Assembly (NCBI GenBank): GCA_958450365.1 | Contig: CAUEEP010000886.1 | Coordinates: 579,501-643,500 of the forward strand | DNA length: 64,000 bases | DNA from: Mesorhabditis belari | Taxonomy: Eukaryota; Nematoda; Chromadorea; Rhabditida; Rhabditidae | Reading direction: 5' to 3' | In this document: positions 45,443 to 57,481 of the stretch, piece after piece | Layout: each line of letters begins with the position of its first letter | Numbering within the stretch: position 1 is the first letter of the stretch | Notes under the pieces: generated by a model | What the model was told of the DNA's origin: nothing | The model's input: the letters and a program-made list of their open reading frames with translations, nothing else | Databases searched by the model: none | Position numbers and translations under genes: made by a program

Positions 45443-46438
45443 TAGTCACCATAATCAAATATCCTTTTTATTCTGCAACTGTTTTAAATCGATACTTTAA
45501 TTGAATTCTTCCACCAATTGAATTTTTTTTACCGATTGAATCGGTAAAAGAACTATCACAAGATAAACGACTCCCAAAAAGCGCTCTAAAAAATGTTTTC
45601 TTTGTGAAAACAATGGATTTTCAAGGGAAGAGAGAAAAAAACCCGTCGAGACAATAAAATGTTCTCAAACTTGTAATGTACGCACAAGGAAAAACATGGG
45701 ATAAGTTGAAAAAGAAAAAAGAGAAGAGGAAAAAGGAGGAGAACACTCAATCTTTACCCCTCCTCACATCCAAATCTCTCTTTTCTTTTTCTGAAATGAA
45801 TGAGACAAAATTTTCTTTTTGAGTTTTCGAAAGGCAAAGAGACAAAACACGTAAAACTCTCTTTTCCTTTCTCTTTTTCATGTCTATTCTTTTTTAGAGT
45901 AAAAGACAACACAAGCGGCACCAACCGTTCACTTTTCTCACTCATTTTCATTAGCTTTCAAAAAGATCTGATTACAATCTATGAAATTCATATTGTTTTT
46001 TTCGAGTTTTTATAATAAATCTATATCCAAGCTTTGCATTTAGGGAATTTGTGGGTTTAGAAAGACATTTGGCTGTAGCTGTGAAGCTACAGCCAATCCT
46101 GAACTGTAGTCAAACGGTTACCTTCTCTAATTTACATTTGAAACTTTTGCATTTTCGGCCCAATGTCGCAAGACTTCAACAAATTTCAAGAATTTCGCTT
46201 TCATTTCATTTCTGAAAACTATCTTATAACCTTTTCCTTTTCTTGACCTTGCCTTTTTCAAAAAATTCTCTCAATGTTTCGATTTCAGGATTCCAAAGTT
46301 TCTCAAGTGGTTCTTTCCCTTTTTGACTCGATTATTTGACATTTTTTGTGATTTTCTAATCCAATTCTTTCTATTCTGCCAATCTTTAGGAAAACAATCG
46401 AAAAATTCTTTTATTATTTTGCTTTCTTTTCGGTATTC
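45443..46438. other. Intergenic region upstream of the TIL gene
   Basis: Purine- and pyrimidine-rich tracts near 45,700-45,960 give overlapping open frames on both strands, which I treat as compositional. The promoter of the gene at 46,439 should be here, but I see no specific motif. Confidence 0.4.
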
Positions 46439-49400
46439 ATGAAAATCATTGGGAAATGGTTGTCAATCGGAATATTTGGTGAGTCGAACCCAAAATATAT
46501 CGCAAAAATCTATTTAGTCATTGCTGTGCAAGTGTCAAATTGTGATCATTTATCGGAGAATTTTGATGCGGCTGAAGGTTGGTTATGAGTGAATTTGAGT
46601 AAGCGTAGAAATCAAGATACAATGTTAAAAGAGCTGTCTATTTCAATGTCTAAACTTCAAAAGACTTTCTTTTCCTAATAAAAACAAAATGGGATTTTTA
46701 ATTGCCATATGGTTTTCAGCGTTTTAAAGTTCAAAAAGTTATTGTAAAATTACTGTTTCTCAGAGAGAATTGATTTTTGGGCTATTTCCAGGCGATTAAA
46801 AAGACTTTAGACAATGTGGCAGCTCTTTTAAATAAGATACAAAAAAGAATACACAAATCTAGACTAAATACCGTAATCTAGTTGATCTAGACTGAATACC
46901 CAATCTAGACTGAATACCCTATTCTAGGCTAAATACCGTAATCTAGACTAAATATCGTAATCTAGCTGATCTAGACTGAATACCGTAATCTAGCTAAACT
47001 GGACTGAATACCCAATCTAGACTCAATACTCTAATCTAGAGCCGTTTTTTGTGTCCTTTTAGTTTCACTGTTACAAGCTAATAGTGAACAAAGGCCTTTG
47101 TCGATTGTTTTTGTCTACAGGCTCTAGATTAGAGTGTGTTCCTTGCAAGTAATTACTCGAGTAAAATTTACATGAGTAATTTTTACTCGATTAATCGACG
47201 TTTTCGGTGGACTAACTACGAGTAATCCTCTTTACACGTCGAGTAAATTGAATATCTTTACTTGTGAAGGGAATTTCCCACCAAATCAGTTAAACGGCTG
47301 AATATCTTTAAATAAGTCGGCGCGCGTGATTTTTTCGCGCCAATTTTTTTGCAATAATTTTGAGAGTGGGACAAATGCGACCTTTTTTTTTGCGCACCTG
47401 GACATTTGCGCACCTTTTTTTTGCTGGAAAAGGCCTTAGGAAAGGTCGTAGAGCTTCAAAAATGTTTTCATAGAAGGGTATCGTATGCGTAGATTCCGAA
47501 TTTCGACAAATCACACCTCGCAGACACGTCAGATTTGGGCTAAAAGGCAAAAACTGCGGAAAAGCGTTAAGTTGCGTAGTTTTTGCCTTTTAGCTCAAAT
47601 TTAATGCGTCAGCGAGGTCTGATTTGCTTTGATTTGTCGAAAGTCGGAATCTACGCATACGATTCCCTAGTATGGAAACATTTTCGAAGCTCTACGACCT
47701 TTCCTAAGGCCTTTTCCAGCAAAAAAAAGATCGCATTTGTCCCACCCCCGACAAATGCTACCTTTTTTGCGCACCCATACGTTTGCGAACTTTTTTTTGT
47801 GCAGCTTTTCGCCCATTATAACAAGGACTGCCCTAGATCCACAGAATCCCTTGGCTTCGCTTGCTTTCTGTTTTTTTACGCTATTGGTCTGTAGCTTTCA
47901 TCTCTTGATGGTATCTGTTGCTTTCCTGTCTTCTTGATAGTAGTTTTGTCACTCCAAAGCATTTTATCAATCAAAATATAACATTTTATTCATAAAAACA
48001 ACAAATCTCTCAACAAATAACATATACAGTACTGGACAATGAAATATCATATTTGAAAAAGCACTTTCGCACTTTCGCGCGTCTGTAACTCCCTTGTCTT
48101 TGAGTTTAAACTATTAGTGTTATACATTTTCTGAAAGCTCTTTTCAAGGGCTACACAATGGTAATATTAATATTTAGAAATACGGTAAAGACAAGGGGGT
48201 TACAGACGCGCGAAAGTGCGAAAGTGTTTTTTCAAATATGATATTTCATTGTCCAGTAGTGTATTAGAAGAAAAGCGGGCGCTAAAAATAACAACGCGAG
48301 ATATAAAAGTAACAACTAATGTGATGCAAAATGAGGCATTAATTGAGACAAATGTAAAACATATGTAAAACAAATGTAAACCACTCGCGCAGGCCCTTAA
48401 AATCGCACGTCAATAAGAATCTAACTAAACGATTCTGTGGGTCTAGGGCAATCCTTGTTATAATGGGCAAAAAGGCGTGCAAATGTCCCGGATGCGCACA
48501 AAAAAAGCTCGCATTTGTCCCACTCCCATAATTTTCGCTGAAAGTACGGTAACTTTTCCTAAGTGCGCGTTTAAAAAAAATGCATTACTCGTGATGAATA
48601 CACTCTACTCTAGATACCGCATCTTTATACGATTTCAGAGCTTGAATCCCAACGAAAAATTTATGTATAGGATAGATCCTTGCTTCCTTAAGTCTTGAGT
48701 TCCTTGAGGTCTAGCTAACTTATTAAACATATACTCTTTGAGATACGCTAGGATACTCCTTGTGATACATAAAGTACAGTAACTTTTCCCCTTTCAGAAG
48801 CTCTTCTGACCGATCCTCCATCTATTCTGACTCCATCTATTCCGACTCCATCTATTCCGACTCCATCTATTCCGACTTCATCTATTCTGACTCCATCTAT
48901 TCTGACTCCATCTATTCCGACTCCATCTATTCCGACTCCATCAAGAACTTCCAGAGCTCTTGAGGTAAAGTCGTCAATCTATTGCCCAGTTTTTAACTCT
49001 AAACTCTTTTATTCCATCCCTATACTCATTTTTTTTCAGAACGATCCATTTCCGATTCCAACCTCCCTTGAGGATTTCGAGAAATTGCAGAAATTGGAAG
49101 TGATTTTGATAATGAAAACAAAATTTTGCATTGACTTTTGTTCAGATTTCTTCTGATTTCCCAACACCAAAACCATTGATGATTTCGGGTGAAATTACTG
49201 AAGTGGTTCGTTTTGAAATCAGAAAGAATAGTAAAATGTCAGTCTATTGCTACGGTATGTCAAACTTATTCATATTAATCATGCTTGATTCAAAGTAAAG
49301 ACTGAATATCTTTATTTTACTTGGAATGGGAAAGATATTCAGTCTTGAATACTTATTAGGTTGGCAAGTTATAAACGATCGTTTTTTTTCTAAAAAAAGT

Positions 49401-52315
49401 TCTAAAATAAAAATGCCTTATATTAAAATGCCATTAAAATTAAAAGTTCTGAAATAAAAGATTTTTCAAAAATTCAAAAAAGCCATCTTGTAGATTAAGG
49501 ATATGACCTTTGAATCAAGCAAACCGTTTTTTGGTTGGATAAGCCGTTTTTTCAGAAAACACATTACCCAAAAACGATCGTTTATAACTTGCCAACCTAA
49601 TATTTACACATACTATTGCTCTCTTGCTCTTGAGGCAGGTGATTGAGATTTTACAGTATCATTTAAAATTCAAAATTCTTGATTCTAGAATAATAAAACC
49701 ATTATAAATGTAAATAAGTTAAATATAATGCATTGATAAATTTAATTTTAATGCATTGATAAATTTAATTTTAATTTTTTCAAAATTTAGCCTTTCACAA
49801 AAAAGACTGAGAAAATGGTGAATTTCCCCGCAGTCACTCATTCACCGATACAAAATTTCAGAACGAAAAGTTGTAAGTTTCAAAAAAGTACTATCATAAT
49901 ATATCAATCTTCATACTTTCAGAATCAAAAAGTTTTAATTTTTTTAAACTTTTAGTATTTTCAAAACAACCCTCTTTCCCCTCTTCATCACTCACAACAA
50001 CGACAACGAGAAGAACAATGACAACGAGAAGGATAATGACAACAACAGAACAGAGTAGATTTTTTTTCTTTAGAAATATAATTTTTGAAAGAAAATAGCA
50101 ATATTGTTATAAAGAGCTTTATTCAATAAATGATAAATCTAGTGGTAGTGGTTAGAAATATGGGAGTGGGACAAATGCGACCTTTTTTTGCGCACCCGGA
50201 CATTTGCGCACCTTTTTTCCGCACCTTGCCCATTAGCGCACCTTTTTTCGCGTTTTAAAAAAGCTCTAAAAAGCTAATATTAACCAATTTCTATTCCAAA
50301 TGTTGTTTTTCTAGGTAATTTGAGGGCGTAGAATCGAAATTTTGGCATAACAGAGCTTGTGGAACCAATTTGAAAGACAAAACGGCTAGATCAAATTACA
50401 GAAAATTGTCGATTTGTATCTCTTGTCGATCTCTTTGTATAACTCCGTCCGTTTGTTTCCACAAGCTCTGATATGTCAAAATTTCGATTCTACACCCTAA
50501 AATTACCTAGAAAAACAACTTTTGGAATAGAAATTGGTTAATATTAGCTTTTTGAGCTTTTTAAAGCGCGAAAAAAGGTGCGCTAATGGGCAAGGTGCGC
50601 AAATGTCGGGGTGCGCAAAAAAAAGGTCGCATTTGTCCCACTCCCGAAATATGGAAAGTGCCTATCTCTCGGAAATCTTTGCTAGCTGGGAGAAAAGAAC
50701 ATTATAGACCTAAAATGAAAAAAATTCAAATCAAAAAGCCGCAAATATCGGCTGTTTGAAAGTGACAAGAAAAGAACGCATAACAGAAAGCACATTTCTG
50801 CACAAGTTTTAAAGTTTTAAAGTAAAACTTCTGACAAGTATTTTGACAACTTTCAGCTTGTCCCGAACACGAGAAATGGTATCGATGTCAGCCATGTGAT
50901 TTGTGCACCCAATTTTTCGATACGGTAAAGGGCTATGAATGATTGACTGAATAGTTTTGATCGATTTTTCCAGATATGCGAAAAGAAATGCACTCCAGGT
51001 TGTGGATGTCAGAGGTTCTATCGACGTAAAAATGGACAATGCATTCGAGTACAAGAGTGCGGCTTCATGAAAAGAAGTGATTTGATGACAAAAAAAATTG
51101 AAATGACAACAGCAATGACAACGATTGGCGAGGGGAATAGAATGGTTGGTTTGAAAGGAATTGATCGGAATTAAAAGATGCGTTTTCTAAAACGCCTTAA
51201 CTTTCGAAAATTACCGTAAAAGTCTCTGATTTTTATCCAATCTACCTGCTTTTTATATAAAAACTATGATAGTTTTTGGAAATTGGCTTGAAAACTTGAA
51301 AGTTTCACGCTTGAAAGTGTCAAACTATAGCAATGAAGCAAAATGGTAGCATGAAGTCTCTTTTTGCAGAAATCTCTCCCTCTACTTATGAAGAAACTGG
51401 TCGAGAATCAAAAGAATTTTGTTAGAATGTCAAATATGGAAAGAGGAAAAGAAATGCAGGTAAAAAAGGATAGGGAAAAAATAAGAATTGCTATTCGATC
51501 AATTTTCAGCACACGACTCCGATGCCGAGAACGAAAATCTTCGAGATTCAGCACCCAAATCTCACCACACAAAAATCGCCCATAACAACAAAAATCACAA
51601 TTCCTTTGAAAACCGAAACCCAAAAGAATCGCTTGACTGTGGCTAAAACGAGACAAATTTTCCGAAAGAGGATCGATCATTTAAATCGATATTTCGTTGA
51701 GAAAACCGAGGGACAAATTCGTTTTCTTTTAAAAAAAGGGAAAGATGTGATTAGGAAAAATGAAATCGATAAAAACACAATCAATAAAAGAGAGAAATTA
51801 CCGAAAGGAGACAAAAGTCGACATGATGGAGCAGTGGTGGGAAAAGTGATGTTAAAAGAGGAAAAGAAAGGGAATATGGAAGGGAAATTGATGAGGAGAA
51901 GAATCACTTCAACAACGGTGAGGCCGAGAAGATTTTCGACAATGCGTAGAACGATAGCCACAATGACAACCAAATCCCCTCATATGACAAGGAAACTTTT
52001 CACAACAACAGCTAGAGCTGTGAAGCTTTCAACAGTACATCGAATTTTCCCTCAACAACGAGTAGGCCAAGAATTCCAGGGAAATTCTCGAGTGTTAAAA
52101 GGGTTTTCCCGATTCGGCGACCTACAGCAACCCAGAAAGTCGACAAAGCGGTGAAAAGCTCAAAAATTGTCGAGACAAATCATTTTCCCACTCATTCTGT
52201 AAAGAAAACGATTGAAGAGTCGAAAAAATCCCCGCAAAATTCCCTTAATCCACAAAATTTTCGACGAGCACGCGTTTTCACGAGAACGAGGAAATTAATT
52301 CTGCGAAGGGATTGA
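46439..52315 (+). CDS. Secreted protein with a TIL (trypsin-inhibitor-like) domain
   Basis: It starts MKIIGKWLSIGIFVIAVQVS, a signal peptide split by a short intron. Next comes a Thr/Pro repeat exon at 48,799-48,965, with the 5-residue unit TPSIP/TPSIL coded by a 15-bp tandem repeat. Then DPFPIPTSLEDFEKLQKLE, SSDFPTPKPLMISGEITEVV and VTHSPIQNFRTKS (49,841 onward). The TIL domain is in two exons (50,857-50,929 and about 50,975-51,144): CPEHEKWYRCQPCDLC, ICEKKCTPGCGCQRFY, GQCIRVQECG. Ten cysteines fit the family, whose members inhibit secreted proteases. A long basic Thr/Arg tail follows. The tail's frame (from 51,511) stops at 52,154, but another frame carries on to TGA at 52,315, so there is an unseen splice, a frameshift or a sequencing error near 52,000. 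Confidence 0.75.
46858..47042. repeat. Degenerate CTAGACTGAATACCGTAAT array
   Basis: Imperfect repeats of aatctagactgaataccgta-like units in intron 2 of the TIL gene. Confidence 0.8.
47362..48527. mobile_element. GAGTGGGACAAATG element, copy 3, about 1.17 kb with nested pieces
   Basis: The left end gagagtgggacaaatgcgac and right end gcatttgtcccactccc are inverted, flanked by the 8-bp duplication ATAATTTT (9 bp if one mismatch is allowed). Inside are a second palindrome (47,420-47,740, arms with ggccttaggaaaggtcgtag) and a Tc1/mariner-type hairpin at 48,027-48,261. It lies in intron 2 of the TIL gene. Confidence 0.75.
48027..48261. mobile_element. Tc1/mariner-type hairpin MITE, 235 bp
   Basis: The ends CAGTACTGGACAATGAAATA and tatttcattgtccagtagtg are inverted and flanked by TA. 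The arms pair for about 90 bp (gcactttcgcgcgtctgtaa). Nested in the 47,362 element. Confidence 0.85.
48813..48953. repeat. Coding 15-bp tandem repeat
   Basis: Nine units of (tctattctgactcca), with C/T changes, encode TPSI(L/P) repeats in exon 3 of the TIL-domain gene. The unit is a multiple of three, so copy-number change keeps the frame. Confidence 0.95.
49356..49600. mobile_element. Mariner MITE, 245 bp
   Basis: TTAGGTTGGCAAGTTATAAA and its complement form the ends, flanked by TA (49,354-49,355 and 49,601-49,602). These are classic mariner termini. It lies in an intron of the TIL gene. Confidence 0.92.
50164..50645. mobile_element. GGGAGTGGGACAAATG palindromic element, copy 4
   Basis: GAGTGGGACAAATGCGACCT and its complement at the ends, with the 9-bp duplication GAAATATGG on both sides (50,155-50,163 and 50,646-50,654). 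Intron of the TIL gene, upstream of the TIL exons. Confidence 0.93.
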
Positions 52316-52555
52316 TTTCGTTTCTTTTTTTCTTCAAAATTTTGATGATCTCTTGAATTTCCATGAAAATAGATGTGTTTTTGTGTCTTTCATAGGCTAA
52401 AGAACTGTGATAGTAAACTTTTCAAAGAAAAATCTTAAACATATAAGTTGAGATTTGCACTTAAAACGACTAAATCTACATTTACGACAAAATTTGCACA
52501 TAAGAATTTTCCAAAAGGAAAAGGAAGCGAAAATTTTTCATTTTCAATTGTTTCA

Positions 52556-54520
52556 ATGTCAACTAGCGACTCGTCGTCGACAAGAGGTAATAGATTTTGA
52601 GTTGTATTCGATTCAACCTGATCTTTTTGATATGTTTTTTTAATGTTTAATAGTTTAATTACCTTCATGATTATTAAGCACATTTTATTTGATCCGGTTT
52701 TTTCATAAATCTTTTTCACAACCATAAACGTAACTTTTACTAGAGCTAACAGGTGTCCGGGCTTTAATTTATCTTTCATTTTCCAGATAAATCATCCGAT
52801 CGTCGGTCTTCTTCATCGACATCAGTCTCTTCTTCACACTCCACTTCAACACTGGTCTCTTGTTCGCGAGACGAGAAAACACAGAACCGATTTCGTCGAC
52901 ATCTTCGAAGAGATTTCTACAAAATTGAAAAGGTGAACTGCTTGATTCTGCTAGTTTTTTGGTACTTTGATGGTTGGGAGGGGCCACTTTTATCCTGGCT
53001 TCGTTGGATCTAATGTTTTGAGTGGTTGTATTGATCTTTTATCTATTCTGGGGTAATCAAATATACTTAATAAATTGGTGACTATTTTAGCAAGTTTTTG
53101 GCAATTCTAGCCTAATCTCATGTACTTTAACCACAAAACGCTACCTCAAAGCTGTTTACACTTGAAAATCAAATAAAAGCGGCAATATGAAACTTGAAAC
53201 ATGTTGTAAATGCTCTAAAAGTATATGCATATTTGATTGCCCTAGAATAGGTAGATAAAAGGTATCAATGCAACCACTCAAAACATTAGATCCAACGAAG
53301 CCAGGATAAAAGTCGCCCCTTCCAGCCACCAAAGTACCAGTTTTTTTTAAACACAAGATAGTTAATGTCACATAAAAGTAACCATTTCATTTCTTCGTGT
53401 TTAGTATTTGTGCGACATGGGTCAACCGGGCGATCGTGTCACCGTTACTCAAGTCGACGGAACTCCCAAAGATATAGGTTGCATTTTTTTCTCTACACAA
53501 TCACTATTTTTTAGTTTCTGAGACAGCTCACGGTTATCTGAATGAGAATCGAATGGTGGTTTTGGAGGATGTCGTCAATCAAGTTGCTTTGATTTTACCT
53601 ATTAATTACCGACTATGTTTAAGGAAATCAATAATGTGAACAAGAACAGTGATGAGAAAGGAGCAAGTGCTGAGACAAATGTCGACATGGTTTGGTTAGT
53701 CTATAGTAGTGTTTTTGTCGTACAGGGCGCTAAATGCTTTTTTTTATTCATTTACCTTCTACCATCTTATTGCTTTAGCCCTCCAACAGCCATTCCAACA
53801 ACTCCATCACCCAATCATCCACTCACATATCCAGCTCCTGTTCTGGCTCCCGTCTCTCAAATCGATCTTCGCCCACAAACACCAAATGGAAGTCGAATCG
53901 CCACACAGAAAAAGGAAGAAAAAGTAATGTGATCTGAATTTTTTAAAATTTATGCTCATAATCCTTTTAGTATGAGAAATCCGAGTCCAGCCAATCGCGT
54001 CAAAGCAACCGAAAGGGGTACGCATTTTCATGATCTAACATTTTGTTATTGTTACATTTTGTTCTCGAACACACCGTCGCGTTAGCTACTCAACCAGCAA
54101 GGTGAGTGTTTATCTAACTGTTACATTTTTATTTTTTCCAGAGGATTTTTCCCGAGGACGATGGCGGCAAGTCCACATCAAATCATCAACCTTCTCATAC
54201 TGTGAAACATGTAGATGTAACGTTGTTTTTTTTCATTAGCACTATATTCAGGAAGTGATACGCACACATCGCCGTGGAATTCTTGTGAATATTGATGTTC
54301 AGTAAGTGTTTTTTTGTAAAAAGAAATCTTTTTCTTTGTTTTAGTTCTCGTTGGTGGGTGCATGCAGGTGAAACGGCTCCCAGCGGTTTCGAAGGAATGC
54401 GTCTCATTGTTGATTGTCCTAACTATGAACCAACGGTTTGTTTTGTTAAAATACCAACTTAAATTTCTTTTTTAGCGTATCAACGTGAACGGTAAATGGA
54501 AGAAAATCGTTGATGAATGA
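52556..54520 (+). CDS. Unrecognised protein with Ser-rich N-terminus
   Basis: ATG at 52,556 (MSTSDSSSTR) is followed by a Ser-rich exon (52,787-52,932) ending HLRRDFYKIEK. It continues in phase with YLCDMGQPGDRVTVTQVDG (from 53,405), SETAHGYLNENRMVVLEDVV and EINNVNKNSDEKGASAE. A Ser/Asn-rich exon (SNSHSNNSITQSSTHISSS), an acidic link (RIFPEDDGGKSTSN) and a compact end follow: YIQEVIRTHRRGILVNID, RWWVHAGETAPSGFEGMRLI, VDCPNYEPTRINVNGKWKKI, VDE, stop at 54,520. An AATAAA follows at 54,681. All junctions I checked agree in phase. I do not recognise a family. The C-terminal 70 residues look globular; the rest looks disordered. Confidence 0.72.
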
Positions 54521-55203
54521 ATGGAAAAATCACCCCAACAGATCTCATCACTTCTCGACTCGACTTTAAAAAATATTCGTTTTTTGTGTTTTGCTTTCTC
54601 GTGGTATCTCCGAAGCTTTGCGCCTGATCAACTCCCTATCGTTCGTCTTTTCATGGTGAACACACCATTTTCAGCTTTGAAATAAAGAATTGTGTTTTAA
54701 ATGAAACTTCAGACGCATGGTTTACCCTTTATTTTCGACCGTTTCTTCTTATCTTTATTTAAAAGATAGAGCAACTAATGAAGAAAAGAGAAAACGTTGT
54801 TAAAAGCAGCCCAATTCAATGATTATCAATGAATTTGAATTAAACAAATCGCAATTTTCGATTTGTATAAACTCCGACCTGCGATTTTCGTCCACTGGTC
54901 TCCATTTTCGTCTGCGACTCCGCGAAGCACTAAATGACACATAAACTCTGCCCTCTAACAGCCAAGAAATTGCCTGGTTTTGTAAGAGGCTTGTAAAAAC
55001 GCATCTAGTATTAGTTTCTTACCCGAAAAAGTAATTATTGGAAATCTTTCCTTGATTTTTGTCATTCAATGAACGATCACGGACTCGAGAATGATGACAA
55101 TCAATTGCTTGGATCATAGTGAGATACTTTATTTTAATTTTAAAAATTGCATTTAAAGTTGCGATTTGCTTTAAATGCACATGGAAAGCCGATTTTAAGG
55201 CCA
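54521..55203. other. Intergenic region
   Basis: The 3' UTR and AATAAA (54,681-54,686) of the upstream gene are followed by about 500 bp with no supported exon. A minus-strand frame at 55,019-55,204 has no splice context. Confidence 0.45.
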
Positions 55204-56845
55204 ATGCTCAATTTCAGTGATGATCGAGTTGATCTAAATGAAGCTGGACCGTCAAGTCGTCCCACTTGCTCAATGGTAACAAGAAAAAAAAGTGTTTTTT
55301 TTTATCCAAGAACCCTTTTAGCCCCCAAAAGTCATTCTTGAGGACTATGGACAAGCGAATTATCTGATGGGAAGAAACAAGAAAAACCCGGTTCCAGATT
55401 TTCGTTTGATTTTAATCAAATCTCATTTCCAGATCATCATCTATAAGAGTAAACTCTTCCCGAATCGAGTTTACGAATGGTGCTTTGTACATAATTTTAC
55501 GAAAATCCCAGGTATAAAGCTCGTTCTATCAAAAAGAAAACGTATTTTCTTTTAGGTTATACAACTTGGATGTGCATTCAATGTTCCGTGATGAAACAAA
55601 AGCAAAAAAAAATGGTTTGTGAAAAAAAAACGAAATTGACATAAAATCAAAGCTAAAGGGAGAAATGGTTGGAAATGAAAAAATCGGAAAAGTTCCGCGA
55701 ATTCTCGTCGTCGATGATGTGATTCGAGAAGATCCCGATAATCCGATCAATCGACATTTCTGTCAAGGGAAAAATATTATCGAATCGGCTTTGGCAAAAG
55801 CTCGAGTTCGGGTAAGCAAATACATCAGACACTCTGAAACTATTAAAATTCGCTTTTTGCACAATTTAAAAATCAGAATCAATAAGCTCAATGAGTTGCG
55901 AAATCGATAAAAAACCCAATTGTTATATAAAAAACGAACCACGAATGCAGGTAATCCGAGATGAGAACCCAGATGGATCTCTCATTCAAGGCCCATCAAA
56001 AGTCTTTCTCGATTCGGCAATGGATTTCAGTGAGACAATCATTTAATTCAAATTACTCTAATGAAAATCTAGATTACTTGAATCCTTCTCAAAAGAAAGC
56101 TCTTCGTGATCGTTTAATAATCAATCAATATGATGTTTGTTTCGAAACTACGAATCTTTATACTGATGACATTTTTAGGAACGAACGATGACCCACCAAA
56201 ACAACGATGGAATGATGGGCATTCCAAAACAGGTACGTCAAAAATGCATCTAGAGTTTTTAAACTGAATATTACACTGCAATTCTAGCTGTATCGAATCG
56301 CGCCACCAATTTCATCTCAACAACTCACTCAAAATAATCCTCCAAGAAGGATCATCAGGTTTGTGAAATATGTTAAATCTTGATTACTACAGTTTCAGGG
56401 TCATAAAACGGCGTTTTCCGGAAGAAAATGGCGATATCTACAATGCAGATCATCAATACCTTCAAAATCAAATGTCAAGCTTTTCTCTTTAAAAAGGATA
56501 AAGAAAAATTTCAGACACCCTTCAAAGACTTTCAAAAGGGAACATCCGGAGCATCTAGATTCCTTATCAAACCATCATAGAGCGGTATGCTAGCTAAAGC
56601 TAATAAAAATAAAATCCACCAACTCTAGTTACTGGCAAATTGTGGGAATGAAACCGGACAGGAAGTTGAAACAGATTCTAAAATGCCTAAAAGATTCGAT
56701 TCTTTGACAACGAGTCCTGGAGAGGTGATAGATATAGTGACAAACTTATCAATAATCTCTTCTACAGTTAATAGTGCGATCTGCGAACGAAATTGATGTT
56801 GATGGGGAGGAAGAGGTGATTGATGTAGAAAGTGAACAATTGTAA
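55204..56845 (+). CDS. Unrecognised protein, possible zinc-binding N-terminal domain
   Basis: Exons join in phase from MLNFSDDRVDLNEAGPSSR to TAA at 56,845. The N-terminal region reads PPKVILEDYGQANYLMGR, KSKLFPNRVYEWCFVHNF, TKIPGYTTWMCIQCSVMKQ. The spaced Cys/His/Trp residues (WC, H, WMCIQC) resemble nematode zinc-binding modules of FLYWCH kind, but I cannot confirm this. The middle is GKVPRILVVDDVIREDPDN, PINRHFCQGKNIIESALAKA, VIRDENPDGSLIQGPSKVFL, NPSQKKALRDRLIINQYD. The C-terminal part is polar (QLTQNNPPRRIIR; SKMPKRFDSLTTSPGE) and ends acidic (VDGEEEVIDVESEQL). Many introns are 40-50 bp. An AATAAA is at 56,890. It is convergent with the minus-strand operon, whose last stop is only 110 bp away. 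Confidence 0.68.
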
Positions 56846-56954
56846 ATGAGCTAACGTCATTTAATTTATGCTATGATTCGTGTGTGGAGAATAAACGTTT
56901 CATATTTATATACATCCTAATTTAAGTAATCAAATAAAACCTAGAAAAGACACA

Positions 56955-57257
56955 TCATTGCTTTATATTGCGCGGATTAAGAATTTCATCTTGAAGACTT
57001 CTACCCATAAGTATCTAAAATACATTTATGGTAGGAGAATTGTAAAATGGAGTTACCTGAGCTCTATCCGGAACATAGCTTTTGTAATTCAATGCAACAA
57101 ACGCTGGATATGTGAAGAAACAGGTTAAATAATATAATCTAAAGTGTGCATTGATCATTTAGGTATGAGCAGTTGGGTAAAATTTAGTTATCAAACAAAC
57201 GTACCGTACTAATTTTACCCTCGTGGCTCGCTCCAGATAGTACCACGGTAATGACAT
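56955..57257 (-). CDS. 64-residue single-pass membrane protein, third gene of operon
   Basis: Three exons (57205-57257, 57057-57138, 56955-57014) join exactly in phase into 64 residues starting MSLPWYYLERATRVK. One hydrophobic stretch (LYYLTCFFTYPAFVALNY) is followed by a polar end (YVPDRAQILMGRSLQDEI). I do not recognise it. The size, positive N-terminus and single membrane segment suit a small mitochondrial inner-membrane or ER protein, but that is inference. It lies 224 bp downstream of the RSL1D1-like gene on the same strand, with an AATAAA for the upstream gene and a splice acceptor in between, which supports an operon. It is too short and split to show up as a long open frame. Confidence 0.6.
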
Positions 57258-57280
57258 CCTTCAACAAAATAGATGCACAC

Positions 57281-57287
57281 CTAACAA
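57281..57287 (-). promoter_or_regulatory. Probable trans-splice acceptor, 64-residue gene
   Basis: The minus strand reads TTGTTAG just upstream of the 23-nt leader and ATG. The upstream gene's AATAAA (57,380-57,385) lies about 95 bp before it, the usual SL2-type operon spacing in nematodes. Confidence 0.5.
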
Positions 57288-57481
57288 ATTAATACAAAAC
57301 TAGTTTTTATTTTCTTTTTAACCCAAACATTACTTCGTATTCTCTAGCGATAATTTCAATTAAACCATAAAAAATAAAATTTATTTAAATCAACAACGGC
57401 ATGAAATAACAACTTATCAGGAAAACCAACAACAACAACAAAAACAATGATAATGATGTGACAAACAAAGTGAATTATTAG

